In this document: in pieces, positions 35,652 to 46,116 of the stretch
Layout of the letters: each line of letters opens with the position of its first letter
Numbering within the stretch: position 1 is the stretch's first letter
Assembly: GCA_030704615.1 (NCBI GenBank)
Contig: CM060731.1
Location: 14,262,001 to 14,322,000 of the forward strand
Direction: 5' to 3'
Origin: Takakia lepidozioides
Lineage: Eukaryota; Streptophyta; Takakiopsida; Takakiales; Takakiaceae
DNA: 60,000 nucleotides
Made by a program: the position numbers and the translations under genes
The notes under the pieces: generated by a model
The model's input: the letters and a program-made list of their open reading frames with translations, nothing else
Told to the model about the DNA's origin: nothing
Databases searched by the model: none

Positions 35652-38600
35652 CTACAGCTTTGCTATTGACTTCCCGTCACCAACCGGTAGGCCTGTAGGG
35701 AAAGCAGCACCATATTGTGAGCCTTGCAAAAGGACCTTGCAAAAGGACCGGGAGAGAGAGAGGTGGGCAAGGATAACAAAGAACTCCATTTTAAAGGGCC
35801 ATTGAAAAAATAGGAGAAGCATTCTGTCTCTATCTACTTATAAAGTTTCTCTATTTCATTCTCTCTCTATGTGTACTCCTAGAGAGGGAAGCAGGCACAA
35901 CCACAGTTGCACATACATAAAGGAGGCTCTCATGTTACAAGTCTTCACATACCAAGGGCTTTGGCATTCACAATACTTGGAGATGCAGCTGGGGGTGACA
36001 AATTCTCATCCAGGAATGGCTCGATGTTGTTTGGGTTGGGCCATACTGGGTACCCCTTGATCTTGCCCTGTAAAAAAATTAGCAACAAACTCTTTTAGCA
36101 CAGAAAATTACTTCCAGAGTCAATTGTCGAATATTTTTACCTCATATGGAGGTGTCGACTTACAAACAGAGGATTGGAAATCCAACTGCCACTAAAGCAA
36201 GCCAACTAATCTTTAGTGGCTCTTAACCATTTATTGAGGGCACACCAGCAGGCTGAAGCCCTTGATCAGCTGTCATCCCATGCTGGATTATTCAGACCAC
36301 CAAAATCAACAAAGTTCCAAAACCGCAAAAGAATGCCGGCAAATAAACTTACGGCAATGTTCAAAGCAGCCAGAGTTGCCATTCCCTCTCGTGTCCACTG
36401 CACAACATGTGATTTTCACATTATCTTTTTCGTGGAGTACTGAAGAGAAACACAACTGCAACAAACTTCACTGAAAAATCTAGTATAGGCTACTGTCCAC
36501 CAAGGAACTGTCACCACAAAGCAAGCTTGGAAGAGAAACAAAGATTAAAAAGCAAGTCGACCATAGTGTGTACAAGCTACAGGTGTATCACACCTCTGTA
36601 TCTCTCTTGCAATAAAATGCCTCGAAAGAATGTGTAGTGGGTAATCATCCCCAATCATTATACACAGAACTGGCAGGAAAACCAAACCTTGGAGGCGGAT
36701 GCAATGTGTGGTACCACCACAGCATTTGGCAGCTCTGCAAGTCCTGGCTTCATGTATGGCTCGTCCTACAGGAAAGTGCAACCCAACCCACCCCATCATA
36801 TTCATGTCCCACTGTGCCTGTTAAGAACTTGCTGTCATCATTGTTGGACTTCAGTGGGTCCTACTTATCCCATGACCAAAGGCTCCGGACAAATACTGGG
36901 ACAGAGGGCATTCAGTGGTGCCATGTGTAACTATATAATTCTGTCTAGACTAGGTGCCCAGAAGCATCAAATGTTTGCAGCTCAATGTGACAGTACTCAT
37001 GTACTCATGGGAGTTTCAATCTCAATTCTCAATTTAAGCCCTTTCCTGACAGGAGTATACAATGGTTGGCTCCAGCAAACTTGGCTCTCTCTCTTGACGG
37101 CCACCCACTCACCTCAAACACATCAAGTCCAACACGGAACATGGGATTGACTTTGAGATGTGCCACCAAGGCCTCTTCATCAATGACTGGTCCTCTGCTT
37201 GCATTCACCAGCACTGCCTCCTGTTATAGCCAACCATCAGCAAAAAGGTACCAGCACATGGGTCAACAGCATGCCAAGAAAAAAATTAAAGTAATGAAAG
37301 AAGAACTTGACTTCAGTCAATGCTGTCATGATGAGACAAGCCTTCTCTAGGAACTACTGATACCCACATACTGGTGCAGCAATTGGTGGGGTGGAGACGT
37401 GGAGACTGGAGACGCACCACTTGTGTAACAGTGAGTTTCCAGCACTTTCAATTTTTACTGTACATGCCTGAGATCCAATCAGGATTGCTGTAAACCTCTC
37501 ACAGTTTTTAATTTTCACTAAATACACAGTTTTCAACATCTCCCATCACCACAGGAGCTTGACTCGTCATATCGTGAAAAGAAAGTGCCTCACCTTCTTC
37601 ATAATGGAGAGACGCTCTTTGTTAATGAGGTGATATGTTGTTTTATCCAGAATAGGATGCAAACTCACCTGCAACACCAAAACTGACATCATCTGGTAAA
37701 GTTCGTTTAGAAAATACCCCCCATCCTGTTTGCAATATAGCAATGTCAAGTACTCATTCTTCTTGCACTACACCTGCACCTCCTACCACTATATTTCCTT
37801 ATGCCGGGCACCTAATTTCCAGACTTGGCTTATCAATGAGGGTTTGGACAGGAAAGCTTGTTGAATTACTTAAAAGTTGCTTTCTATGACAGAGAGCGGA
37901 TGATGGAGCTGATTGATCTCTAGCCTTTCTGAAGTGTTGCTACAAGGATCAACATGGATGGTCGGGAGGACATATGCCAAGTGCATCGCTGAACCAGGCG
38001 AGGTGACACTCATACCACATCTGCTTCCTTCAGAACCTCCTCTGGACTGGCAGCTCTTCGCCAATATACTGGACTCTCCCCCTGCGACTTCAAGAATTCT
38101 CCATATGCTGATCAATGCCAAATGTAATATCAGAGGAGGGGCAAGCTGATTAGATGTGCAAAACTGGAATGGCATAGAGTATGATGTAAGAAATGGCACC
38201 CTGTGAAAGAATCAACGCACCCGAAAAGCTAAGTGAAGTGTCTCAGAGCATCGTACTTGACCATTTCTAGCTTACTCACTTAGGATGTGGCTACTCAGCA
38301 ATAAGCATGGGATCCTTGAGTTTTAAAATCCTCCTTATGGTCAATGTGCGGGGAAGATGCCAGGTTAACATGATACATGCTCTTCTATTGCTCCCTTGCC
38401 TACCATTCTTGAATAGTACGTCCCAGACTGTAGGACTCCTCAATTTCCCATGCTTCCTATTAGCAAGATTGGGCATCCTGCATGTCCATGCCACTAAATC
38501 ATTGCCACAAGTGTCTGTCTTGGCTCTGCAAGGGTGGAACAAAGCCACGACAGCCCATAAATTATCGGACTATTTATGCGTCACATGGACCAACCTGTCA

Positions 38601-40831
38601 CGAATTTCTCAAGTCTCGTTGACTGATACAAGTCGTAGTAGATGACATTCATCTTGAAACCTTCTATCTGCAGAAGAAATGAAGTATAGGGACAGTTAGC
38701 TGTATGACTATGCAGGACTATCAAAGGTAACAAATGCTGATGCTTTGGCCTGTCACCCTTAATACATCCTCTCAGACATTCTCCTGTGTGGAAAGGTAAT
38801 CCAAGCTTTTCGGTGACAATCACCACTCTTCCACCTGAAAAGTGTCTAAGTACTCAGAAATCATATAAAAATACTTGATTGATCCCAGACAAGAGAAGAA
38901 GTGGCAGTCAAGCAGGATGCTGTACCATCATGCGTGCATAGGCAGTTCCAATCCTTCCAGCTCCAATAATGCCAACAGTCTGCCCTTTCAACAAATTGCC
39001 AACAAACCTACACCACAGTCACAAAGTATAGTCAGCATTGCAAGGATGAAAAACTCTGCCCTGAAGGGTCTCCAGAGTAGACTCAGCAGAGTCTAGCATA
39101 AGGATAACGAGGAAAAGAACAATACAGAGTTGGAAGCCAGCCTTCGTATTTTCCGGCACGCATAAAGTCATCCGCTTCCACTACCCTCCGAGCTGCTGCC
39201 ATGGTCAATGCTGCAGCAAGCTCTGCTGTCGTTTCTGTCAGCACACCCTGCATATACCGTCCCAATGTCAAGCCTACTGCTCCCGCTTCGAGGAAGAGAG
39301 CTGGCGATGCCGAAAAACTGTGAAAACAAACCAACTGCTTACGACGCCAGCGCTTCGAGACCCAACTATTCAAACTGTCTGACAAAGAGAGACTGCTGAC
39401 TCCAGTGAGAAGTGGTAAAACTACGTACAGGAGTATTGCCAACTGCAATACCATGTCTAGTGGCAACGTCCACGTCCACATTGTTGTAGCCAACAGCCAT
39501 GTTACTGAAGGCATGCCCCCCAGCTTTTTTTAAGGCACCAAAAAGAGTCTCCCCCCAGTCCTCTGTCAACTGCACAACATCAAATTTACGATTGCTCACC
39601 AAATGTGTCAGTTTTCTTCATGATGAAATCAACTACAGAGTAGAGACAACGACTAAGACCAGCAAGAAACACATTGTTGAAGAGTAAATATTGTGGGGAG
39701 TATGAATATGTGGGAGAGATGATGCTGCGGACCTGTCCAATAACCCCATCACACCGGGTTCCAATAAGCAAAAGAATGTCTTCTACACTGAGGATGGTCT
39801 TGGTTTCTGTGCAGACCTGCGCTCACATAGTTTGCACACCTTCATGGGTCAGAGCCAATAGATGCTCGATGGTCGATGCTACCATATGATGCCAAACTCA
39901 TTAACAAACTACTGCGAGAAAAGCAGGAGACAGACAGGCAGATACCCAACCATGATGCCCACTAACCAGCATGGAATTAGTGGGAGGAAATGTCAGCCTT
40001 GGTCAGCCTTCAATGACAGTGTGCAAATGTTATGTACAATATGTGCAAGCAAAAATTCCAGAAACACAGTGCAAACCGAAATGTGCAATTCCTCCCTTCC
40101 AAACCAGGCTGCAGTATTTGTCATAAGTGAGGTCTACACTATACTTAAGTCTGGCACTGTGGCATTCTTGAACAGCCAAGAAATGGCCTTATAAGCTAGC
40201 ATACAGCATCATGGCATTAACTATAAGCATTTCTTCCCATGAATGAATACTGTCAGAGAATCTCAATCATGTCACCACAAAAAAAGCTGCATTGACACAC
40301 GCCCGTGCTTATGACAAGAGTCAGAGATCTGGTCTGGATTGAATGGTTAACATCTTCCAGAAAATTCGGAAGATTGAACAAATGTCAAGGTGCCAGTGTA
40401 CTTGTCAACATCTGAATGCAAATGCTTCTTACTTACACGAGGCTTGCACAAATTGGTTGAGTAGCCAGTACAATAAAGATTGAAGTCTGCGTGATTACAA
40501 TCCAATCGCGCCAAAACATTTTTTTCAGCCGGAATGCATAATCTGCCGTCTTGGTGAAGACGCAGCCCAACCATCAACGGTAGCCCTTTCGAGTTCGAAG
40601 ACACAAAAATCCCACCAGGATTTTGAAATTCTTTAAATCCAAGCTTACGGAATCCTTGCAGGTGCGAGGGTGCCAATTCATTCAGGAATGGAAGGCAATG
40701 CAACGGTATACCTCAACACGGCAACCAACGTCAGTAAGGGCGCGTATCCATCGCACACCCGGCATAGACTTGGTGCTCACCACGCGGAAGCTGCCCCCTG
40801 CATTGTAGACCTTCACTGCGAGGCTCGCCAT
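35652..40831 (-). CDS. HPR1: NADH-dependent hydroxypyruvate reductase 1 (photorespiration)
   Basis: HPR1 reduces hydroxypyruvate to glycerate in leaf peroxisomes. Thirteen exons join in phase: 40831-40712, 39816-39733, 39569-39429, 39247-39126, 39007-38926, 38667-38595, 38107-38016, 37668-37594, 37220-37113, 36765-36688, 36397-36353, 36067-35953 and 35692-35652, giving 391 residues, close to the family's 386. Visible landmarks: KVYNAGGSFRVVSTK, LTEDWGETLF, GYNNVDVDVATRHGIAVGN, NAD-binding GAGRIG (171-176), catalytic Arg272 (NASRGPVID), Glu301 (DVFEDEP) and His319 (VVPHIASAS). The final exon encodes LPVGDGKSIAKL, whose AKL end is a peroxisomal PTS1 signal. If the last intron is retained, the frame ends at once (ALGM, stop at 35945-35947) and the PTS1 is lost, predicting a cytosolic form. 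The gene runs toward the SDR remnant and lies downstream of CHLP on the same strand. Confidence 0.95.
35945..35953 (-). promoter_or_regulatory. Competing 5' splice site and stop codon in HPR1 exon 12
   Basis: The minus strand reads CTTG/GTATGTGA. GTATGT is a good plant donor leading to the AKL exon at 35692. Unspliced, the same bases encode Gly-Met-stop. One splice choice therefore toggles the C-terminal peroxisomal signal. Confidence 0.75.
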
Positions 40832-42284
40832 CGCCAAATTCTGCAAGCTCTCTCTGCACGCTCTCTCTCTCACTGTAGCTGTCCTCGAGGAAGATAAGAG
40901 GGGGTCAATAGGTCACTCCGACCGGCACCATCGGTCCGTTTCTCGTCCATCTCTCAGAGACCACCCCTTTTCTCATCCAGAAGAAGGTGGGGCCATGTGA
41001 GATGACCGACACCTGGCAAGAGCCGATGAACTAGAAGGAGGGTCCTGTCCTGTCTGTGATCTCTAATGTGTGATGCGTGTGTGAAGGCAGGGTGCATGCA
41101 CCACCCCTCAACCCAATGGCTAGAAACAGCCCGTTTCAAGCATCGCAAGGGGGGCTGAATGGATCCTGTGTCTCATAATCTTCGTGTGTTTCTCAGTTTT
41201 GTCTGCACGATGTTTGAAAGCTGAGCGAGTGCCACAATTACAAAAGCACCTCCTCCATAGATCCATCTGTGCATGCAAAGCAAGATCATTTCTTTGTTCA
41301 CGCAGGCGGGCGAATTCAACGGATTGACATGCCACAAATTTCGAAGATTGTTCATGGCTCAGGGTACAATAAAATCGGCTGCGCTTGAAAACAGTTGGAC
41401 AATACTCTGCATCATCCGTCTATCTCCTCGACAAAATATGTTTCCACAGCCATTCCGAGAAGGTTTTGGGTGCCCATGGCACTCCTCAAGGCCCTTCAAA
41501 TGAGGATTGTCCTGACAGTGGGGCAGGGTGCGAGGAAGCTGCCATTGCATGATGTCACCAATCCGCAAAAAATTGATGATAAGACAGGAGACCCAGCGCA
41601 TTCATTTGGCAGCAGGTGAGAAGTGTGTAAGGGGGTACTTCCAGGCCTCACTGCAGTTAGCAAGAGAGTGCTTCATTTGTGTTTCAGGTGCTTTATACTA
41701 TTAAGAGCTTTTCCATTTGGAGCCACTTCTCACTCTTCAGAAAGCACTCAACAGGGAATCACCTTGTTGAATTGGACTTCAAGTTAACTTTCATTTCCAA
41801 AGAGGCTAGTGCTTGATATGCTGATGTAATCAAAATCCACAGGATCTCTTGTTTGCAAGGTCAAAAGTAATTGGCTTGGCCTTAAGGCGAGAGACAGAGA
41901 GAGGGGTAAGTTACAGGGGAGAGACCTGCATATAGACAGTGCAACACCTTTCTTGTCACTTCCCTTTCGCAGACGCTGTGATGGCATTGAAGGGCTAAGC
42001 AGGGAGTAAGAGAGAGAATCCTTCTGACTCCAAATGGAATTGCAAATTAACATGGAGGGACCAGAAGTAAACGGCAGACAGAAGTCACCCAAAGCTTCAA
42101 ATAAGGCAAACTGCTAAGAACAGTCAAGAGCATCCATGAGTCAGTGAGGACCAATTGATTATTGGGCTGGACAACAACATGGCATGGAACATGGAATTTT
42201 ACATTACATAAATCTCCACCTTAAGATCCCCTAATTGATTCCGCTCTCATTGCAGGATTTATGGTTCCCGGGGGAGGTGTTTCC
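40832..42284. other. Intergenic between CHLP and HPR1
   Basis: No supported gene. It includes the HPR1 promoter and the CHLP 3' region. The HPR1 leader contains CT-rich runs (minus strand GA-rich) at 40855-40875. Confidence 0.55.
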
Positions 42285-43853
42285 CTACACAGTGAGCTTC
42301 TGTGATTCCTTCCTAAGGGCATTGGCTCTGATTAAACTACCAATGGTGTTGAACGCCAATTTGATATCATCCAGTGGGTTGCCAGGCACCACAACCTTGT
42401 ATAAATAGCTGTCAAAGGTCATCTTTTGAACATAGTCATCAGCGCACATCTCAACAAATGCCTCCCGAGCAGGGTTGGATCTGTAAAAGACCTTCTGAAG
42501 GATGTCGAGTACCTTGTAGGTGGCCCAGTACTTTTTATCCCACTTGTTTAAATACACTCTCAAGTCTGTCTCATTCACCATCCTGGTTCCATTAGCCGAG
42601 CCCTCAACAATGGCCTCTGCACACATACGCCCAGACTTTGCTGCGAAGTAGATGCCCTCCCCTGAGCATTTGGTAACATACCCGGCGGCATCCCCAACCA
42701 AGGCTACTCGGTTGCTAGCCCGACGAGGTCTGGGGTGCTCAGGGATGGGATGAGCCTCCACTCTGATGATCTTTCCACCTGCAATCTTATCTTTGGCCCG
42801 ATTGCGAGTGGCAGTCTGATACTTCTTAATTGCAGGCTTGTTGATCACAGTGCCGGTTCCCACAGCAACGTGATCGCACTTGGGAAACACCCACCCGTAG
42901 AAATCAGGGGAGACATCGTCTCCTACATACATCTCTGCCAAATTCTCGTAGTACGCCATCTTATCTTCGGGAATCTTAATTCTCTCTTGGAATGCTATGG
43001 CATAGTCGTACTCTCCAGCATCAATGTCTTTGGCCACTCTGCTGTTAGCACCATCAGCTCCAATGACAGCGTCCACCTCCAGAATGGAGGCAACTCCCAC
43101 CTTGGACATCCCATCGAACTTCGTGTAGTGCAGAATGTATGGGCTTTCGTCATCCTTTGGAACCTCCATTCTCAAGAACAAGCCATTGATAACATCAGCC
43201 CCGCTTTGGGCTGCCCGCTCACGAAGGAAAGAATCAAGCACCTCCCTTCTCACCATCCCAATATACTCATCGTCATTCAAGGTTTTCCCCACATCCACAG
43301 CCACATTCGACGGCGAAATCATCTTCATCTTCGTCACCTTTCGGTCAATGATCTCCGGGGGGAGATCAAACTCCCCAACCATGCAAAGCGGGATAGCTCC
43401 CCCGCAGGGCTTGGCGTTGTCCAGCTTCCTCTCTATCAGAAAAGTCTCAATTCCACCCTTGGCAAGAGTTTCTGCGGCACATCCCCCTGCAGGCCCGCCC
43501 CCAATAACAGCCACTCGCAGCTTCCGCCCCTCCAGTTTCTTTCTCGTCTTCCCCGCATACACCGTCAGCGCTGTCGACCTCTCGCGTGCTACTCCCTGCG
43601 CGTGCTCAAAACTCTGGAGAGCCTCAATTCCACTCACAGACCCCCCAGACATCGGAAGGCCACGAAATCCCTGGAATACCCTCACAGCCTGCCTCCCCTT
43701 CGCAGCAGACGCTCCCCGCACATGCCTCGTTGCCCCCTCAACCCGCAACACAGCCTGCGCTGCCTCTGAGACTCGGCAACCATAGCCAGAGCTCTGATGG
43801 CCCAGAGATGCCATGCCTGTGCCCACCATTGCAGCCTGCAGCGATGCCGCCAT
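42285..43853 (-). CDS. CHLP: Geranylgeranyl diphosphate reductase, plastid
   Basis: This NADPH-dependent flavoprotein reduces geranylgeranyl to phytyl chains for chlorophyll, tocopherol and phylloquinone. The gene is a single uninterrupted exon. The chosen start (43853, MAASLQAAMVGTG) gives 522 residues. The frame is open for 72 more codons upstream, but that part is made of CT microsatellite and repeat sequence and reads as 5' leader. Residues 1-110 form a Ser/Ala/Arg-rich transit peptide. VAVIGGGPAGGCAAETLAKG (starting near 115) is the FAD-binding Rossmann loop, KPCGGAIPLC follows, IGADGANS is the second flavin motif, and ALVGDAAGYVTKCSGEGI the GD motif. The mature part matches plant CHLP throughout, ending near the conserved VVPGNPLDDIK segment. 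Geranylgeranyl reductases of archaea and bacteria are the only near alternatives, and the transit peptide excludes them. Confidence 0.97.
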   Translation of the reverse strand: MAASLQAAMVGTGMASLGHQSSGYGCRVSEAAQAVLRVEGATRHVRGASAAKGRQAVRVFQGFRGLPMSGGSVSGIEALQSFEHAQGVARERSTALTVYAGKTRKKLEGRKLRVAVIGGGPAGGCAAETLAKGGIETFLIERKLDNAKPCGGAIPLCMVGEFDLPPEIIDRKVTKMKMISPSNVAVDVGKTLNDDEYIGMVRREVLDSFLRERAAQSGADVINGLFLRMEVPKDDESPYILHYTKFDGMSKVGVASILEVDAVIGADGANSRVAKDIDAGEYDYAIAFQERIKIPEDKMAYYENLAEMYVGDDVSPDFYGWVFPKCDHVAVGTGTVINKPAIKKYQTATRNRAKDKIAGGKIIRVEAHPIPEHPRPRRASNRVALVGDAAGYVTKCSGEGIYFAAKSGRMCAEAIVEGSANGTRMVNETDLRVYLNKWDKKYWATYKVLDILQKVFYRSNPAREAFVEMCADDYVQKMTFDSYLYKVVVPGNPLDDIKLAFNTIGSLIRANALRKESQKLTV

Positions 43854-43918
43854 CGCTGCAATGGAACAATGCAGCACCAGCGCTGTGCAATCCCAGCGAG
43901 GAAGACACAAGCCACACA

Positions 43919-43921
<3 letters not shown>

Positions 43922-43951
<30 letters not shown>
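43922..43951. repeat. GA/CT microsatellite in the CHLP leader
   Basis: A run of (GA)15 on plus, CT on the coding strand, 70-100 bp upstream of the CHLP ATG. CT-rich tracts are frequent in plant core promoters and leaders, so it may be part of the transcribed 5' UTR. Confidence 0.85.
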
Positions 43952-43959
<8 letters not shown>

Positions 43960-44017
43960 AACAGAAGAAGTACAAGACACAAATGTGACCATTTCTGCAC
44001 GGAAGACAGAGCGCAAT

Positions 44018-44110
44018 GGGTGTGCACCAATGGGTACAGGCCACCTGGAGTGCAATCTTCAGGGCACAAAGGGTGTGCACCAATGGATACAGGCCAGGTG
44101 GATGGAATTG
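44018..44110. repeat. 53-bp imperfect tandem duplication upstream of CHLP
   Basis: GGGTGTGCACCAATGG followed by a TACAGGCCA block occurs at 44018 and again at 44071, with slight divergence. Confidence 0.8.
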
Positions 44111-44189
44111 CAGCTCTGGATATATGGGTGGCCTAAACTTGCGCCGGAGATAATAACAATGTCTTTTGCATGACACAGGGCCTTTGGCA

Positions 44190-45340
44190 TGTCAGGGAAG
44201 TGTTGTGGGTATTTTGCGGAGTGGGATTTGGAAATACGACACCGGAATGTTCTCTACATTTGGGAATGGTCTACACTAAGGGTAGGACCTTATCGAACCA
44301 TTGAAACACCAGACGTAGAGTATTTCTGCTGCAGATGTAGTGGAGAATGTGGAATTGTCCAGCCTTACAAAGTTTTGGAGTCACTTCTGGAAGAGAAAAT
44401 TGCGACACTTGCATCACACAGCTGACATCCTTTTCACAATTAGTCCTAGGAAGAGCTTCATCTTGACCAACTTCTGGAATCATCAAATGTTAGATATCCT
44501 TCCTCCTAAGCGTGTACCACAACTTTACATGCCAGATACTTCTTCAATCATGCTCATACTCTCCTGACAATTAGATAGCCTCTTCATGTCTAGCTATGTC
44601 ATCTGGCTTCCCTGATTTGAAGGCAGGGTTGCTAACCAGTGGTATAGTGTCCATGCAGGGCCTTGCTCACAGTTTTTCTACAATGGATTCACTTGGCTTT
44701 CCAGATGCTCTTTGAGAAGCCAAGAGGGGAACTCAGGCTGCCAAGCTGCAGCATGATACATAGCATGGGTGATGCCAACAAAGATGGGAGAAGCTTACTC
44801 CAGCATGTCACTTGTGCAGCTTTGTTGGTCATCTTCAACGTTCACTTTGTTGTCCCAGTGAGCATCTCCAGCCGGTGGAGCCTCCCCACCGAACTGAAAA
44901 TGTAAGGGTTGGTGGACAACTGTCAAATCAAACTGTGCGAATATATCAACTGCTATGGGTTCCAGTAGCTGCTGCCTTGTTCAATTCTCTCGACACAAGG
45001 ACTGGCTACATGCAGGGTTTCTTGTCACTGCCACAGATCGAAGCAAAGAGGAGTGTGCAGTAGATGGAACTGTCAATAATAGGGAAAATGTTGTGGAACT
45101 AGCTGCCTCTTGTATTTTGCATTGGACTAGCAGTGTTGAGGCGCACCCTCCCAAAGGATCTCTCATACAACAGCCGGTTCTACAACACTGCATGGTGATT
45201 TTAGAATATCTACGCTGCAGGTTCATTGCCTGGGCTGACCACAGGAGGTTGAGCACTAAAGCAGAAAGTATCTTTTCCAAGGCTCTAGAGGCACTGGAGC
45301 TAAAGATAGGGTCGCTGAAAACAAATTTGTTTCTATGAGT
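44190..45340 (+). other. Coding-like region of unknown identity
   Basis: Several open plus-strand pieces occur (44189-44425, 44663-44905, 44955-45338). The last, 127 residues, includes ENVVELAASCILHWTSS and WADHRRLSTKAES and looks helical, as in HEAT-type proteins. No family was recognised and no full exon chain could be built. It may be an eroded gene. Confidence 0.3.
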
Positions 45341-45609
45341 CCTCTTTGTGACACTTTTCTGGCAGTTTCAAGATAACAATAGAAAGTTTCCTTCCCTTCA
45401 GATGTTCAGGACTGACGATTCCTAGTGCATGGACCAAAAATTCTGGTACATCACAACACAACATAATGCACAAGCTACAAAGCATCCTGATTTTGGAACT
45501 TCTCTTGTGACAGACCTTTGGTGAAAGACGGGCTTAGTCTGACCTCCATAACCAGACTGCTTCACATTCAAAGGATTAAGAGTACGCACACTGAAAGGGT
45601 CCAAGAAAA

Positions 45610-46116
45610 ATGCCATCTCCACCCAATGAAGGGCAGCTCACAGAAGGAACAGAGCAAAACTGCCAAGTTTGTCACCACCCAATGAAGGAGCACATTCAGA
45701 GGACAGAGGAAAGCCACCGTGGAGACAAACCAGACAGGGGTCAAGTTTGTCACACTCAGTGGGTAGAGAGTAGCCACTACAAAGAGGACGACCGCCACCC
45801 AATTAAGGATCACAGACAAGAAGAACACAATGGCCGACCCGTCAAAAAGGACCTAGAAAAGTGCCAAATTTGTCACCACCTGATGAAGGAACACAATCGG
45901 AAGATGCACAATGCAGAGCTAGGAAGGTGTCAAGTTTGTCGCAGAAAAGCGAAGAAGCACACTAAAAAATACCGAGTAGCCACAGCGAAGAACGCGATGG
46001 CCCCTGCACTCTATGGTGATAGAACGAGTTCAAGAACGCGATGGCAGGAGCTCCGCTGCCCGGTTTTTAATCGCAGACCGAGGTTTAACACCTCTCTAAA
46101 TCCAATGCCCCGGTGA
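45610..46116 (+). CDS. Small basic ORF with repeated CxxC...H motifs
   Basis: A 168-residue ORF with an ATG start. The pattern C-Q-(V/I)-C-(H/R) followed by KEH or KKH recurs: NCQVCHHPMKEH, then QVCHTQWVESSH (first Cys replaced by Gly), KCQICHHLMKEH and RCQVCRRKAKKH. This looks like four tandem copies of a short zinc-binding knuckle of about 35-40 residues, separated by charged linkers. The C-terminal 50 residues are Arg-rich and lack the motif. I do not recognise the family. The repeated, spaced cysteines argue against chance, but single-exon status and expression are unproven. Confidence 0.45.
   Translation: MPSPPNEGQLTEGTEQNCQVCHHPMKEHIQRTEESHRGDKPDRGQVCHTQWVESSHYKEDDRHPIKDHRQEEHNGRPVKKDLEKCQICHHLMKEHNRKMHNAELGRCQVCRRKAKKHTKKYRVATAKNAMAPALYGDRTSSRTRWQELRCPVFNRRPRFNTSLNPMPR

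Noticed and set aside
42735-43769. 344-residue plus-strand ORF
   Set aside because: It lies entirely antisense to CHLP, whose codon bias keeps the opposite frame open. No domain is visible in it.
43854-44069. 72 extra N-terminal codons for CHLP
   Set aside because: They translate the CT microsatellite and a local repeat (poly-Leu/Ser) and precede a normal transit-peptide start at 43853.
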